From Bradyrhizobium macuxiense (GTDB lineage: Bacteria > Pseudomonadota > Alphaproteobacteria > Rhizobiales > Xanthobacteraceae), in assembly GCF_001542415.1 (NCBI RefSeq), contig NZ_LNCU01000073.1, forward strand, positions 8,314 through 59,140: a stretch of DNA of 50,827 nucleotides, read 5' to 3'. Shown here piece by piece: positions 13,358 through 21,153 of the stretch. Positions within the stretch are counted from its first letter, which is position 1; every line of letters begins with the position of its first letter. The notes under the pieces are model-generated. The model ran no database searches and was not told the DNA's origin. It was given only the letters and a program-made list of their open reading frames with translations. A program made the translations under genes and the position numbers.

Positions 13358-14359
13358 TCACCTCTGCGACGGCACTGCAGGCGGCGCTGCCGGACCGGCC
13401 GGCGGCACCGAGCCGCGCCGCGCGGCTGCCGTTGCTGACGCAGCGCTCTCGCCGAACGTGGCGCGCGCGATCTCGCCGATGCCCGCGAGCGAGCCCAGTA
13501 CGCTCGAGGTCTCGATCGGCAGCATCACCACCTTCTGGTTCGGCGATTCCGCGAGCAGGCCGAACGCCTTGATGTACTTGTCGGCGATGAAATAGTTCAG
13601 CGCGGCGACGTCGCCCTTGGCGATCGACTCCGACACCATCTGCGTCGCCTTGGCTTCGGCCTCGGCGAGACGCTCGCGCGCCTCGGCGTCGCGGAAGGCG
13701 GCTTCGCGGCGGCCCTCGGCCTGCAGGATCTGGCCCTGCTTGGCGCCCTCGGCGCGCAGGATCTCGGACTGCCGCTGGCCTTCCGCCTGCAGGATGTCGG
13801 CGCGCTTGACGCGCTCGGCCTTCATCTGCCGGCCCATCGCCTCGACCAGATCGGCCGGCGGCACGATGTCCTTGATCTCGATCCGGTTGACCTTGACACC
13901 CCAGGGCGCGACCGCGGCGTCGACGACGCGGAGCAGCCGCTCGTTGATCTCGTCGCGATGCGACAGCACCTGGTCGAGATCCATCGAGCCCATCACCGAG
14001 CGGATGTTGGTCATGGTCAGCACGGTGATCGCCTGCGTCAGGTTGGCCACCTCGTAGCTCGCCTTGGCGGCATCGAACACCTGGAAGAACGCGACGCCGT
14101 CCGCCGTGACGGTGGCGTTGTCCTTGGTGATCACCTCCTGCTCGGGAATGTCGATCACCTGCTCCATCATGTTGATCTTGCGCCCGATGCGATCGAAATA
14201 GGGCACGATCAGATTGAGGCCGGGCGACAGCGTGCGGGTGTATTTGCCGAACCGCTCGATGGTCCAGTCATACCCCTGCGGGACGGTCTTGATCCCGGCG
14301 AACAGCGTAACGATGACGAGAAGAACAATCGCGATCGCGAAAATGTCGAAACCAGTCAT
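13358..14359 (-). CDS. SPFH/band 7 stomatin-like protein (QmcA type)
   Basis: 333 residues from ATG 14359, chosen because GGAGG sits 5 nt upstream; the frame is open to 14386 without such a site. One N-terminal membrane helix ([19 protein letters not shown]) precedes the band 7 domain ([40 protein letters not shown]), then a long Glu/Ala/Arg coiled coil (repeats of [17 protein letters not shown]) and a Pro/Ala-rich tail. Such proteins oligomerise as membrane scaffolds and partner FtsH or NfeD proteins. nfeD follows directly. Confidence 0.94.
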   Translation of the reverse strand: MTGFDIFAIAIVLLVIVTLFAGIKTVPQGYDWTIERFGKYTRTLSPGLNLIVPYFDRIGRKINMMEQVIDIPEQEVITKDNATVTADGVAFFQVFDAAKASYEVANLTQAITVLTMTNIRSVMGSMDLDQVLSHRDEINERLLRVVDAAVAPWGVKVNRIEIKDIVPPADLVEAMGRQMKAERVKRADILQAEGQRQSEILRAEGAKQGQILQAEGRREAAFRDAEARERLAEAEAKATQMVSESIAKGDVAALNYFIADKYIKAFGLLAESPNQKVVMLPIETSSVLGSLAGIGEIARATFGESAASATAAARRGSVPPAGPAAPPAVPSQR

Positions 14360-14565
14360 AAAGTCCTCCAGAGCCGGCCAGACCATCGCCGGACGCGGTC
14401 GTGCATTGGTCGGCAGGACCGCTACGCCGGTTCAGCCGGCTGTTCTTTGACCATTACGTAGGAAGCGGTCTGGCGGGCTGCCAGATGTATGAAGGCCGAA
14501 CGGACGCCGCGAGTCCAGCGTCATCGATCGTTTACAATCAGATCGAGCCGTTCAAACCCGGCCCT

Positions 14566-15603
14566 TCAAATCCAGCCTTGCAGCTCGCGCAGCACCAGCC
14601 GGCGGATCACTGTCATGCCGCCGTCACTGTCGTTGAGGCAAGGGATTGCGGCGAACTGCTCGCCGCCATTGTGCCGGAAGATCTCGGCATTCTCCTGCGC
14701 GATCTCCTCCAGCGTCTCCAGGCAGTCGGCGGAGAAGCCCGGCGTGACCACGGCAATTCGCCGCACGCCGTCCTTCGCCAGCTTCTCGACCGTCTTGTCC
14801 GTGTAGGGCTGCAGCCACTCGGCGTTACCGAAGCGCGACTGAAACGTCAGGATCAGTTTGGAGGCATCGAGCCCGAGCCGCTTGCGCAGGGCGTCCGTCG
14901 TTGCGATGCACTGCGCCTGGTAGGGATCGCCCTTCTCGACATATTCCTTCGGCATGCCGTGGAAGGACGCGAGGATGATCTCGGGCTGGAACGGCAGGCT
15001 TGCCAGATGCGCATCGATCGACTGCGCCAACGCCTCGATATAATCGGGATGATCGTAGTAAGGCGGCGTCACCCGCAGGATCGGCTGCGCGCGCATGCCG
15101 GCCAGCACGCGAAACACCTCGTCGCAGACGGTTGCCGAGGTCGCGGCTGAATATTGCGGGTAGAGCGGCACGACCAGGAGACGGCTGCAGCCGCGGGCGG
15201 CCAGCGCCTCGATGCACGACTGGATCGACGGGTTGCCGTAGCGCATCGCCCAATCGACCACGACATGGTCGTGATCGGCGATGGCAGCCGCGAGCTTCTC
15301 GGCCTGCGAGCGCGTGATCGTCTTCAGCGGCGACTCGTTCTTCTCGACGTTCCAGATCTTCAGGTAGTCGCGCGCCTTGCTGCGCGGACGCACACGCAGG
15401 ATGATGCCGTTGAGGATCAGCTTCCAGCGCAAGCCCTGATCCTCGATCACCCGCGGATCGGACAGGAATTCCCTGAGATAGACCCGCACGCCCGCGGCAT
15501 CGGCAGTATCGGGCGTGCCGAGATTGACCAGCAGCACGCCGACGCGCTCGGGCGTCGCTTCCGCGGCCCGCTTCGCGTTTCCGAATGGAATGACCGTGCT
15601 CAT
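14566..15603 (-). CDS. hemH: ferrochelatase
   Basis: Inserts iron into protoporphyrin IX, the last step of protoheme synthesis. 345 residues, usual length. VGVLLVNLGTPDTAD opens the family fold; the conserved metal-site region appears as DWAMRYGNPSI and ILASFHGMPKEYVEKGDPY with the invariant His in SFHG; PGFSADCLETLEEI carries the conserved Glu side of the active site. It may be bound loosely to the inner membrane. Upstream on the other strand is a MAPEG gene; 14387-14565 behind it is non-coding. Confidence 0.96.
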   Translation of the reverse strand: MSTVIPFGNAKRAAEATPERVGVLLVNLGTPDTADAAGVRVYLREFLSDPRVIEDQGLRWKLILNGIILRVRPRSKARDYLKIWNVEKNESPLKTITRSQAEKLAAAIADHDHVVVDWAMRYGNPSIQSCIEALAARGCSRLLVVPLYPQYSAATSATVCDEVFRVLAGMRAQPILRVTPPYYDHPDYIEALAQSIDAHLASLPFQPEIILASFHGMPKEYVEKGDPYQAQCIATTDALRKRLGLDASKLILTFQSRFGNAEWLQPYTDKTVEKLAKDGVRRIAVVTPGFSADCLETLEEIAQENAEIFRHNGGEQFAAIPCLNDSDGGMTVIRRLVLRELQGWI

Positions 15604-15703
15604 GATGGCCCTGTGCTTCAGGTCTTGGGCTTCGCGCGTTGCTCCAACCTTGTCAAGCCGAGTGCGCCTTGGCTACGTTCCGGTCCAAAGATGGGGAAAA
15701 ACC

Positions 15704-16102
15704 ATGACGGTCGCCGAATGGTGCGTCTTCGGAACGCTGATGCTCTCGCTCCTGACGATCGCATCCGTGAAATGGATCGGCTTCCGCCGCTTCGACAATT
15801 CCCGGCCGCGCGATCCCGACTTCTACGATGATCCGATCCGGTCGCGGGCGCTCGGCGCCCACCAGAACGGTATCGAGGCCTTCCCGTTCTTCGCCGTCGC
15901 CGTGCTGCTCGCCGAGTTCCGCCTCGGCCATTTGCGGCTGATCGATGAGCTGGCGGTGCTGTTCCTGATCGTGCGCGTTGCCTACGTCTTCACCTATATC
16001 GGCAACCGCCCGACGTTGCGCTCGATCCTCTGGAGCATCGGTTTCGCGATCAACATCGCGATCTTCTTCCTGCCGGCGATCCGGGGCTATCTGACGCGCT
16101 GA
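15704..16102 (+). CDS. MAPEG-family membrane protein
   Basis: 132 residues from ATG 15704, with GGGGA just upstream. Four membrane segments (about 6-23, 58-75, 82-100 and 107-127) and the motif RALGAHQNGIEAFPFFA match MAPEG proteins (glutathione-dependent membrane enzymes and relatives). The conserved Glu and Asn/Gln of that motif are present. Substrate unknown. The frame is open upstream to 15515, but that part overlaps hemH and has no ribosome site. Confidence 0.88.
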   Translation: MTVAEWCVFGTLMLSLLTIASVKWIGFRRFDNSRPRDPDFYDDPIRSRALGAHQNGIEAFPFFAVAVLLAEFRLGHLRLIDELAVLFLIVRVAYVFTYIGNRPTLRSILWSIGFAINIAIFFLPAIRGYLTR

Positions 16103-16112
16103 GCCTGCTTCT

Positions 16113-16258
16113 TCTCCCTCCCCCCGTTCTTACGGGGAGAGGGTTGGGGTGAGGGGCTGCTTCCAAGAGTTGTGGCAGTGGAGATACGTGTACCCCCTCA
16201 CCCGAAATTCAAGCTGTGCTTGAATTTCGACCTCTCCCCGCAAGCGGGGCGAGGTGAC
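16113..16258. repeat. palindromic intergenic repeat with an 11-bp perfect hairpin
   Basis: CT-rich and GA-rich arms flank GAAATTCAAGC-TGT-GCTTGAATTTC (16204-16228), then CTCCCCGC-AA-GCGGGGCGAG. The same CTCTCCCCGTTCTTACGG text appears near 12822-12840 after the HxlR gene, and a related hairpin is at 38747. It lies between convergent genes and may act as a bidirectional transcript end although no U-tract is seen. Confidence 0.7.
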
Positions 16259-16259
16259 T

Positions 16260-17360
16260 TTAAAGACACGTCACCCGCTCAGCCGCGACATAACCGAACA
16301 GCAGACCGAGCCCGAACAGCAGCACCAGCGCGGCGGCGACGAATTCCACGCCGCGCATGATCAGCATGCCGCCGCCGTCGCGGGCGGCGCTGAGCTTCTC
16401 GGCCACGCCGCGCGCCGATACCGCGACGATGGCGATTGCCGCCACCGTGATCGCAGTGCCGATGCCCATCACGAAGGTCGCGGCGATGCCGGCCCAGAAC
16501 AGGCCCTGCGCCAGCGCGAACACCAGCACCAGGATCGCGCCCGAGCACGGCCGGATCCCGACCGCGAAGATCGCGCTCAGGCCGCGCCGCCAGCCGCCGG
16601 GGCCGGCGAGCTCGGCCGGCGTCGGCCCGTGCGAATGGCCGCAGTGCTCGTCATGGACGTGGTTCGGATCATGACCGTGATCATGATGATGATCGTGGTC
16701 ATGATGTTCGTGAGCATCGTGATGATGGTGGTCATGTCCATGGTCGTGGTGGTCGTGACCATGCTGATGGGCGCCTGCCATCGCCAGCGCCGGGCGCGGC
16801 ATCTGCAGCGCCCGGATCAAACCGCGGCCCTTGACCCAGAGCAGCCGGGCGCCGAACGCAGCGATCAGCGCGTAGCTCGCAATCTCGATCGCCTTCTCCG
16901 CCCCGCACATGGTCTTCGCCGTCGCATTGAGCAGCCAGGCAAAGACCCCGACGATGACGACCGCGACCAGCGACTGCATCAGCGCCGAGGCGAACGACAG
17001 CACGATGCCGCGGCGCGCGGTCTCGCGATTGGCGACCAGATAGGACGAAATCACCGCCTTGCCGTGGCCGGGGCCCGCGGCGTGAAAGATCCCGTAGGCA
17101 AAGGAGATCGCAAGCAGCGTCCAGACCGCCGAGCCGTCGGATTTGGCGGCACGGATCGTCGTGGACATCTCGCGATAGAACTCCGACTGTTTCGCCAACA
17201 GCCAGCCGACCAGGCCGCCCTGCGGCTCGGCCGCACGCGGCGCGCCGAACGGATTTTGCGCCAGCAGCGTGTGGAGCACGCCGTCGAGCAGGATCACCGC
17301 GCCCAGCACGGCGGCGGACACGGCGAGGCCGCGCATCACGCGGGACAACACGAGCGTCAT
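16260..17360 (-). CDS. His-rich nickel/cobalt permease (RcnA/NicO type)
   Basis: 366 residues from the ATG at 17360, which overlaps the upstream stop as ATGA. Hydrophobic segments near 8-27, 80-98, 118-145 and 158-177, then two or three more after residue 260, surround a loop at 198-245 that is almost half His (HGHDHHDHGHDHHHH and similar). HAAGPGHGKAVISSYL (93-108) and GIRPCSGAILVLVFAL are the family's metal-path motifs. Members export or import Ni or Co; the direction cannot be told. Translational coupling to a DUF1007 gene is the common arrangement for this family. Confidence 0.9.
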   Translation of the reverse strand: MTLVLSRVMRGLAVSAAVLGAVILLDGVLHTLLAQNPFGAPRAAEPQGGLVGWLLAKQSEFYREMSTTIRAAKSDGSAVWTLLAISFAYGIFHAAGPGHGKAVISSYLVANRETARRGIVLSFASALMQSLVAVVIVGVFAWLLNATAKTMCGAEKAIEIASYALIAAFGARLLWVKGRGLIRALQMPRPALAMAGAHQHGHDHHDHGHDHHHHDAHEHHDHDHHHDHGHDPNHVHDEHCGHSHGPTPAELAGPGGWRRGLSAIFAVGIRPCSGAILVLVFALAQGLFWAGIAATFVMGIGTAITVAAIAIVAVSARGVAEKLSAARDGGGMLIMRGVEFVAAALVLLFGLGLLFGYVAAERVTCL

Positions 17361-18004
17361 GGGCAATCCACCAGGATCTTGTTGGCGAACATCATGCCGA
17401 AATTGCCGGCGCCGCCATCCAGGAAATTCTGCTCGCCGAGCTTCTGCGCGGCGGCGGAGCCGTCATTCGGCCGTTCGAACTGCATCTTGCATTCGGCCGC
17501 TGCGCCGACCAGCTTCACCGGGTCCTTGTCGGCATATTGGAAGTCGATGAAGTAGGTGGGATCGAACACTTCGAGCGAGAGCTGCCTGGCCTTGAACGGT
17601 GTCTTCACCGGCAGCGTGAAGTGCAAGGTCAGCGCCGTGTCCCTGTATTCGAGGAAATAGTCGACCGGCTCGGTGAACTTCTGCTTCTTGCCGTCGGCCT
17701 TGGCGAAGGTGAAATAGGCGTACTCCTTCAGCGACTCGACATTGGTCTGCGCCAGCGGCGCCAGCTCCTCGCGGGTGTAGACGCCCTTGGTCTTGGTCTC
17801 GAGCCCCTGCAGCGCGTAGGTCGAGAACATATCGTCGAAGGTCCAGGCGTGACGGACCCCGGTGATAGTGCCGTCGGGAGCGTAGATCAGCTCGCTCTTG
17901 GCCGTGATCCAGACATGGGGATGGGCCTGCGCGGCCGCCGCACCGAGCACGACGGCCGCCGCGAGCACGAGCCACGCTGTGAGGCGGCGCAGGACCGGCC
18001 CCAC
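17357..18004 (-). CDS. DUF1007-family exported protein
   Basis: 215 residues from a GTG at 18004, one base after the stop of the upstream peptidase gene, with AGAGG about 10 nt upstream. A signal peptide (RRLTAWLVLAAAVVLGAAAA, cut near QAHPH) leaves a mature N-terminus HPHVWITAKSEL, the typical DUF1007 opening whose His-x-His could bind metal. The remainder is predicted periplasmic. It is usually found beside Ni/Co permeases and may be their metal-handling partner; here the permease gene overlaps its last 4 nt. Confidence 0.9.
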   Translation of the reverse strand: MGPVLRRLTAWLVLAAAVVLGAAAAQAHPHVWITAKSELIYAPDGTITGVRHAWTFDDMFSTYALQGLETKTKGVYTREELAPLAQTNVESLKEYAYFTFAKADGKKQKFTEPVDYFLEYRDTALTLHFTLPVKTPFKARQLSLEVFDPTYFIDFQYADKDPVKLVGAAAECKMQFERPNDGSAAAQKLGEQNFLDGGAGNFGMMFANKILVDCP

Positions 18005-18005
18005 G

Positions 18006-20093
18006 TCAGGCCGCCTCTGGCGTCTCGAGCAGGCCGCGACGGCGCAGCAGCGCGTCCGGCTCGGGCTCGCGGCCGCGGAAGGCGACATAGGCCTCCTCCG
18101 GGTCACGTGAGCCGCCCGACGAGTAGATGTCGTCATGCAGCCGCTTGGCGGTCGCGGGATCGAAGATGTCGCCGGCCTCCTCGAAGGCGCCGAAGGCGTC
18201 GGCGTCCATCACCTCCGACCACATGTAGCTGTAATAGCCCGAGGCATAGTGATCGCCGGAGAAGATGTGGCCGAACTGGGTCGGCCGGTGCCGCAGCGAG
18301 ATCTCGGCGGGCATGCCGATCTTCTCCAGCTCCTGCTTCTCGAAAGCCCGGACGTCCCGGCTGGCCGCGGCCGGCTGGGTGTGGAATTCGAGGTCGACCA
18401 GCGCCGAGGAGACGAACTCCACGGTGGCAAAGCCCTGGTTGAACCTGCGCGCGGCCAGGAAGCGCTTGAGCAGGTCATCCGGCAGCGGCTCGCCGGTCCG
18501 GTAGTGCCGGGCGAAGCGCTGCAGCACCTCGGGCCGCTCCTGCCAATGCTCGTAGAGCTGCGAGGGCAGCTCGACGAAGTCGGTGAAGACGGAGGTCCCC
18601 GACAGCGAGGGATAGGTCACGTTCGAGAGCATGCCGTGCAGGCCGTGGCCGAATTCGTGGAACAAGGTCCGCGCGTCGTCCGGTGACAGCAGCGACGGCG
18701 CGCCGTCGGCGCCCTTGGCGAAGTTGCAGACATTGATGACCAGCGGCGCGGTGTCGCCGTCGAGCTTCTGCTGGTCGCGGAGCGAGGTCATCCAGGCGCC
18801 GGAGCGCTTCGAAGACCGAGCGAAGTAGTCGCCGTAGAACAGCGCCTTGTGCTCGCCGTTGCGGTCCTTGACCTCCCAGACCCGCACGTCCGGGTGCCAG
18901 ACCGGAACGTCCTTGCGTTCCTCGAAGGTGACGCCGAACAGGCGGGTGGCGCAGTCGAAAGCGGCCTCGATCATGTGGTCGAGCACCAGATAGGGCTTGA
19001 TCGCGGTATCGTCGAAATTGGCGCGGCGCTGCCGGAGCTTCTCGGCGTAGTAGCGCCAGTCCCAGGGCGCCAGGGCGAAGTTGTTCCCCTCCTCGGCGAT
19101 CAGCGCCTGCAGCGCGTCGCGGTCGGCGAGCGCCCGCTCGCGTGCCGGCTTCCAGACCCGCTCCAGCAGCCCGCGGACCGCCTCCGGCGTCTTGGCCATG
19201 GAATCCTCGAGGCGATAGGCGGCGTAGGTCGGATAACCCAGGATGCCGGCGCTCTCCTCGCGGAGCTTGAGGATTTCCACAATGGTCTCGTTGTTGTCGT
19301 TGGCGTTGCCATTGTCGCCACGGGCGGTGAAAGCCTTGTAGACCTTCTCGCGCAGGTCGCGGTGGGTCGAGCTCTGCAGGAACGGCTCGACCGAAGAGCG
19401 CGACAACGTCACGATCGCCTTGCCGGGCTTGCCGCGCTCTTCCGCCGCAGCCTTGGCGGCTGCCACAAATGTGTCGGAGAGGCCGCCGAGGTCGCCCTCG
19501 CCGAGCTCCATCGACCACTCCTGCTCATCGCCGAGCAGATGATGGCTGAAGGAGGTGCCGAGATGGGCGAGGCGCTCGTTGATCTCGGCCATCCGCACCT
19601 TGGCGGCGTCGTCGAGGCCGGCGCCGGCGCGGTGGAAGCGGGTATAAGTCCGCTCCAGCAGCCGCAGCTGCTCGCCTGATAGGCCGAGGCTGGCGCGCTT
19701 CTCGTGCAGCATGGCGATGCGGCCAAACAGCACAGCGTTCATCATGATCGGATTCCAGTGCCGCGCCATCCGGAGCGACACCTCCTTGTCGATCTCCAGA
19801 ATCGCCGGGTTGGAGTGGGCCGAGACCAGGTCGTAGAACACGGCCGAAACCTTCGACAGCAGCTTGCCGGAGCGCTCCAGCGCGGTGACGGTGTTGTCGA
19901 AGTCGGGCAGCGCCGGATCGTGCGTGATCGCGGCGATTTCAGCCGAATGGTCGGCGAAGGCCTGCTCGAAGGCGGGGAGGAAATGCTCCGGCGCGATCTC
20001 GGCGAAGGGCGGCGTCTCGAACGGCGTCTGCCATGCCTTCAGGAGGGGATTGGCAAGATTCTGAGCGTTGGCCTCTGCGCTGATTTCTGACAT
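18006..20093 (-). CDS. M3-family zinc oligopeptidase
   Basis: 695 residues, the length of oligopeptidase A/peptidyl-dipeptidase Dcp. The zinc motif is HEFGH (His479 to His483), with the third ligand Glu expected in the following helix region (VELPSQLYEHWQ). Cytoplasmic: no signal peptide. It degrades peptides, for example leader-peptide remnants. The start ATG at 20093 has GGGACT upstream and no competing site. The DUF1007 gene begins 1 nt after its stop, so peptidase, DUF1007 and permease form one operon, which is unexpected for a peptidase. Confidence 0.95.
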   Translation of the reverse strand: MSEISAEANAQNLANPLLKAWQTPFETPPFAEIAPEHFLPAFEQAFADHSAEIAAITHDPALPDFDNTVTALERSGKLLSKVSAVFYDLVSAHSNPAILEIDKEVSLRMARHWNPIMMNAVLFGRIAMLHEKRASLGLSGEQLRLLERTYTRFHRAGAGLDDAAKVRMAEINERLAHLGTSFSHHLLGDEQEWSMELGEGDLGGLSDTFVAAAKAAAEERGKPGKAIVTLSRSSVEPFLQSSTHRDLREKVYKAFTARGDNGNANDNNETIVEILKLREESAGILGYPTYAAYRLEDSMAKTPEAVRGLLERVWKPARERALADRDALQALIAEEGNNFALAPWDWRYYAEKLRQRRANFDDTAIKPYLVLDHMIEAAFDCATRLFGVTFEERKDVPVWHPDVRVWEVKDRNGEHKALFYGDYFARSSKRSGAWMTSLRDQQKLDGDTAPLVINVCNFAKGADGAPSLLSPDDARTLFHEFGHGLHGMLSNVTYPSLSGTSVFTDFVELPSQLYEHWQERPEVLQRFARHYRTGEPLPDDLLKRFLAARRFNQGFATVEFVSSALVDLEFHTQPAAASRDVRAFEKQELEKIGMPAEISLRHRPTQFGHIFSGDHYASGYYSYMWSEVMDADAFGAFEEAGDIFDPATAKRLHDDIYSSGGSRDPEEAYVAFRGREPEPDALLRRRGLLETPEAA

Positions 20094-20222
20094 CTAAAGT
20101 CCCGTTTTTCGCCTTGAAATTGCGGCCAGTCTATATCACGCGATACGGCATTTTTGGGCCTTTTGCGCTTGATAGATGGGCACTTTTCGGAGAGATTGCG
20201 CTCCCTGAACAGGACCTATTTC

Positions 20223-20483
20223 ATGAGCATGCAGCCCACCACCTCAGGCAACCGCACCATCGTCTGGCCGAGCGTCATCACCGTCATCTCGGCGGCGATC
20301 CTGATCGGCGCGGAAGTGTTCGGCGCGGCGTTCGCCGGCGGCTGGGCGCTCGCGATCCTGTTCGGGCTCGACACCATGGGCGCGCACATCCTGCAGGCGG
20401 TGCTGTTCGGCATCGGCGTGCTGATCATGATCGCCTTCATCCGCGCCGCTCAGCGCGTCGAGCCGTTCACGCGTCGCGCGTAA
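20223..20483 (+). CDS. small two-helix membrane protein
   Basis: 86 residues from ATG 20223 (AGGA 9 nt upstream); the frame is open from 20154 without a better site. Two hydrophobic segments, roughly IVWPSVITVISAAILIGAE (13-31) and AHILQAVLFGIGVLIMIAFI (53-72), separate a Gly/Ala-rich turn. I do not recognise a family. It is divergent from the M3 peptidase and lies upstream of the polyamine leader RNA. Confidence 0.8.
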   Translation: MSMQPTTSGNRTIVWPSVITVISAAILIGAEVFGAAFAGGWALAILFGLDTMGAHILQAVLFGIGVLIMIAFIRAAQRVEPFTRRA

Positions 20484-20883
20484 CATCAGCGATTCAAGAA
20501 AGCGCTGCGGCACAGGGCTAAAACGCACACGCTTCGTTAGTCATTCTTAACAGCCGTTCATCTTCAACACGCTGACGCGCGCGCCGTGCACGAGATCGCA
20601 AGCACGCGTTAGGGAAATTTGTCGCTATCGCAAAAAAATTCTTGCGCAGCGAAATCAAAAGACTTATTTCCTCACTTGCCCAATTTCGCACGTGCCTGTG
20701 GTCGTGTGTCAGTCGGTAGGTATCCGGACAAGAGGCCGGACAGCCGCCAAGGGGTGGAAGAACCGAGGGTCGCTCCCGTCCGTCAGGATGGATCAGGCGG
20801 CCAGCATCTCTCTCCAGGGATGCCGTTGAAGGTCTCACCGCTGCTTGCAACCGTGACTGGCAGCCGGAGGCGAACCGGCGCAC

Positions 20884-20935
20884 CCCGCTCTCAACGGGGG
20901 ACGCGACTTAAAGCAACGACGGAGCGGGCTTTTTT
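20884..20935 (+). terminator. intrinsic terminator within the polyamine leader, with competing hairpin
   Basis: CCCGCTC (20884-20890) pairs with GAGCGGG (20922-20928), followed by CTTTTTT. The 5' arm can instead form CCCCG-CTCTCAA-CGGGG (20883-20899), which would prevent the terminator. This is the layout of a riboswitch or attenuator. Confidence 0.65.
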
Positions 20936-21012
20936 GGTCTCTACCGGCATTCCAACGCCGGCGCGGGCTACTGAAAAGGCTTGTCCTTCATTGCCAGGTG
21001 AGCGGGCGGGAG

Positions 21013-21150
21013 ACTCTCCCAACCAATCCACGGCAGCACAGTCTGGTTTGAGTTTTTTGGTCTCAGCGCGCCTCCATCGCGCGATGTGGCCAGAGCGCTC
21101 TTATCCGACGTCACGTTGAGCGGATCCCGTCGCTGGGGCCGTTGGAGAGT
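21013..21150 (+). promoter_or_regulatory. anti-Shine-Dalgarno segment (21013-21023) and ribosome site (21141-21150)
   Basis: The ribosome site of ornithine decarboxylase lies in GTTGGAGAGT, 3-4 nt before the ATG. ACTCTCCCAAC, 118 nt upstream, is its complement with one bulged C. The upstream segment can alternatively pair as GGGAG-ACT-CTCCC (21008-21020), so two exclusive folds would expose or hide the ribosome site. Confidence 0.55.
21016..21058 (+). terminator. second U-tract hairpin in the polyamine leader
   Basis: AACCA (21021-21025) pairs with TGGTT (21044-21048), reinforced by outer CTC/GAG across a small internal loop, then TTTTTT at 21053-21058. The stem is weaker than the first terminator. 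Its 5' arm overlaps the anti-Shine-Dalgarno segment. Confidence 0.4.
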
Positions 21151-21153
21151 GCC

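Larger units (their letters stand above)
20723..21153 (+). ncRNA. structured mRNA leader of ornithine decarboxylase (speF-type motif)
   Basis: About 430 nt between a small membrane gene and ornithine decarboxylase hold many compensable stems: TCCGG/CCGGA (20723-20740), a junction closed by GCCGCC (20743-20748) and GGCGGC (20796-20801), GCATC/GATGC (20804-20823), GCTGC/GCAGC (20840-20864), GCCGG/CCGGC (20863-20879). These precede two U-tract hairpins and an anti-Shine-Dalgarno segment. By position and gene this corresponds to the alphaproteobacterial speF leader motif, whose ligand I do not know to be settled. The 5' end is uncertain; 20484-20722 upstream shows no gene and presumably contains the promoter. 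Confidence 0.75.

Noticed and set aside
16254..17555. 433-codon rightward frame, Met/Val-rich in part
   Set aside because: The Met/Val part is the antisense of the permease's His/Asp codons; likewise for a Met-rich frame opposite the zinc GTPase near 30275.
20518..20883. Leftward frame opposite the leader
   Set aside because: No ribosome site, no domain, overlaps structured RNA.
20619..21119. 166-codon rightward frame across the polyamine leader
   Set aside because: Codon use is unlike a gene and the sequence is explained by RNA stems. It contains both TTTTTTGGTCTC copies in the same phase, so a leader peptide was considered, but no start codon with a ribosome site is near.
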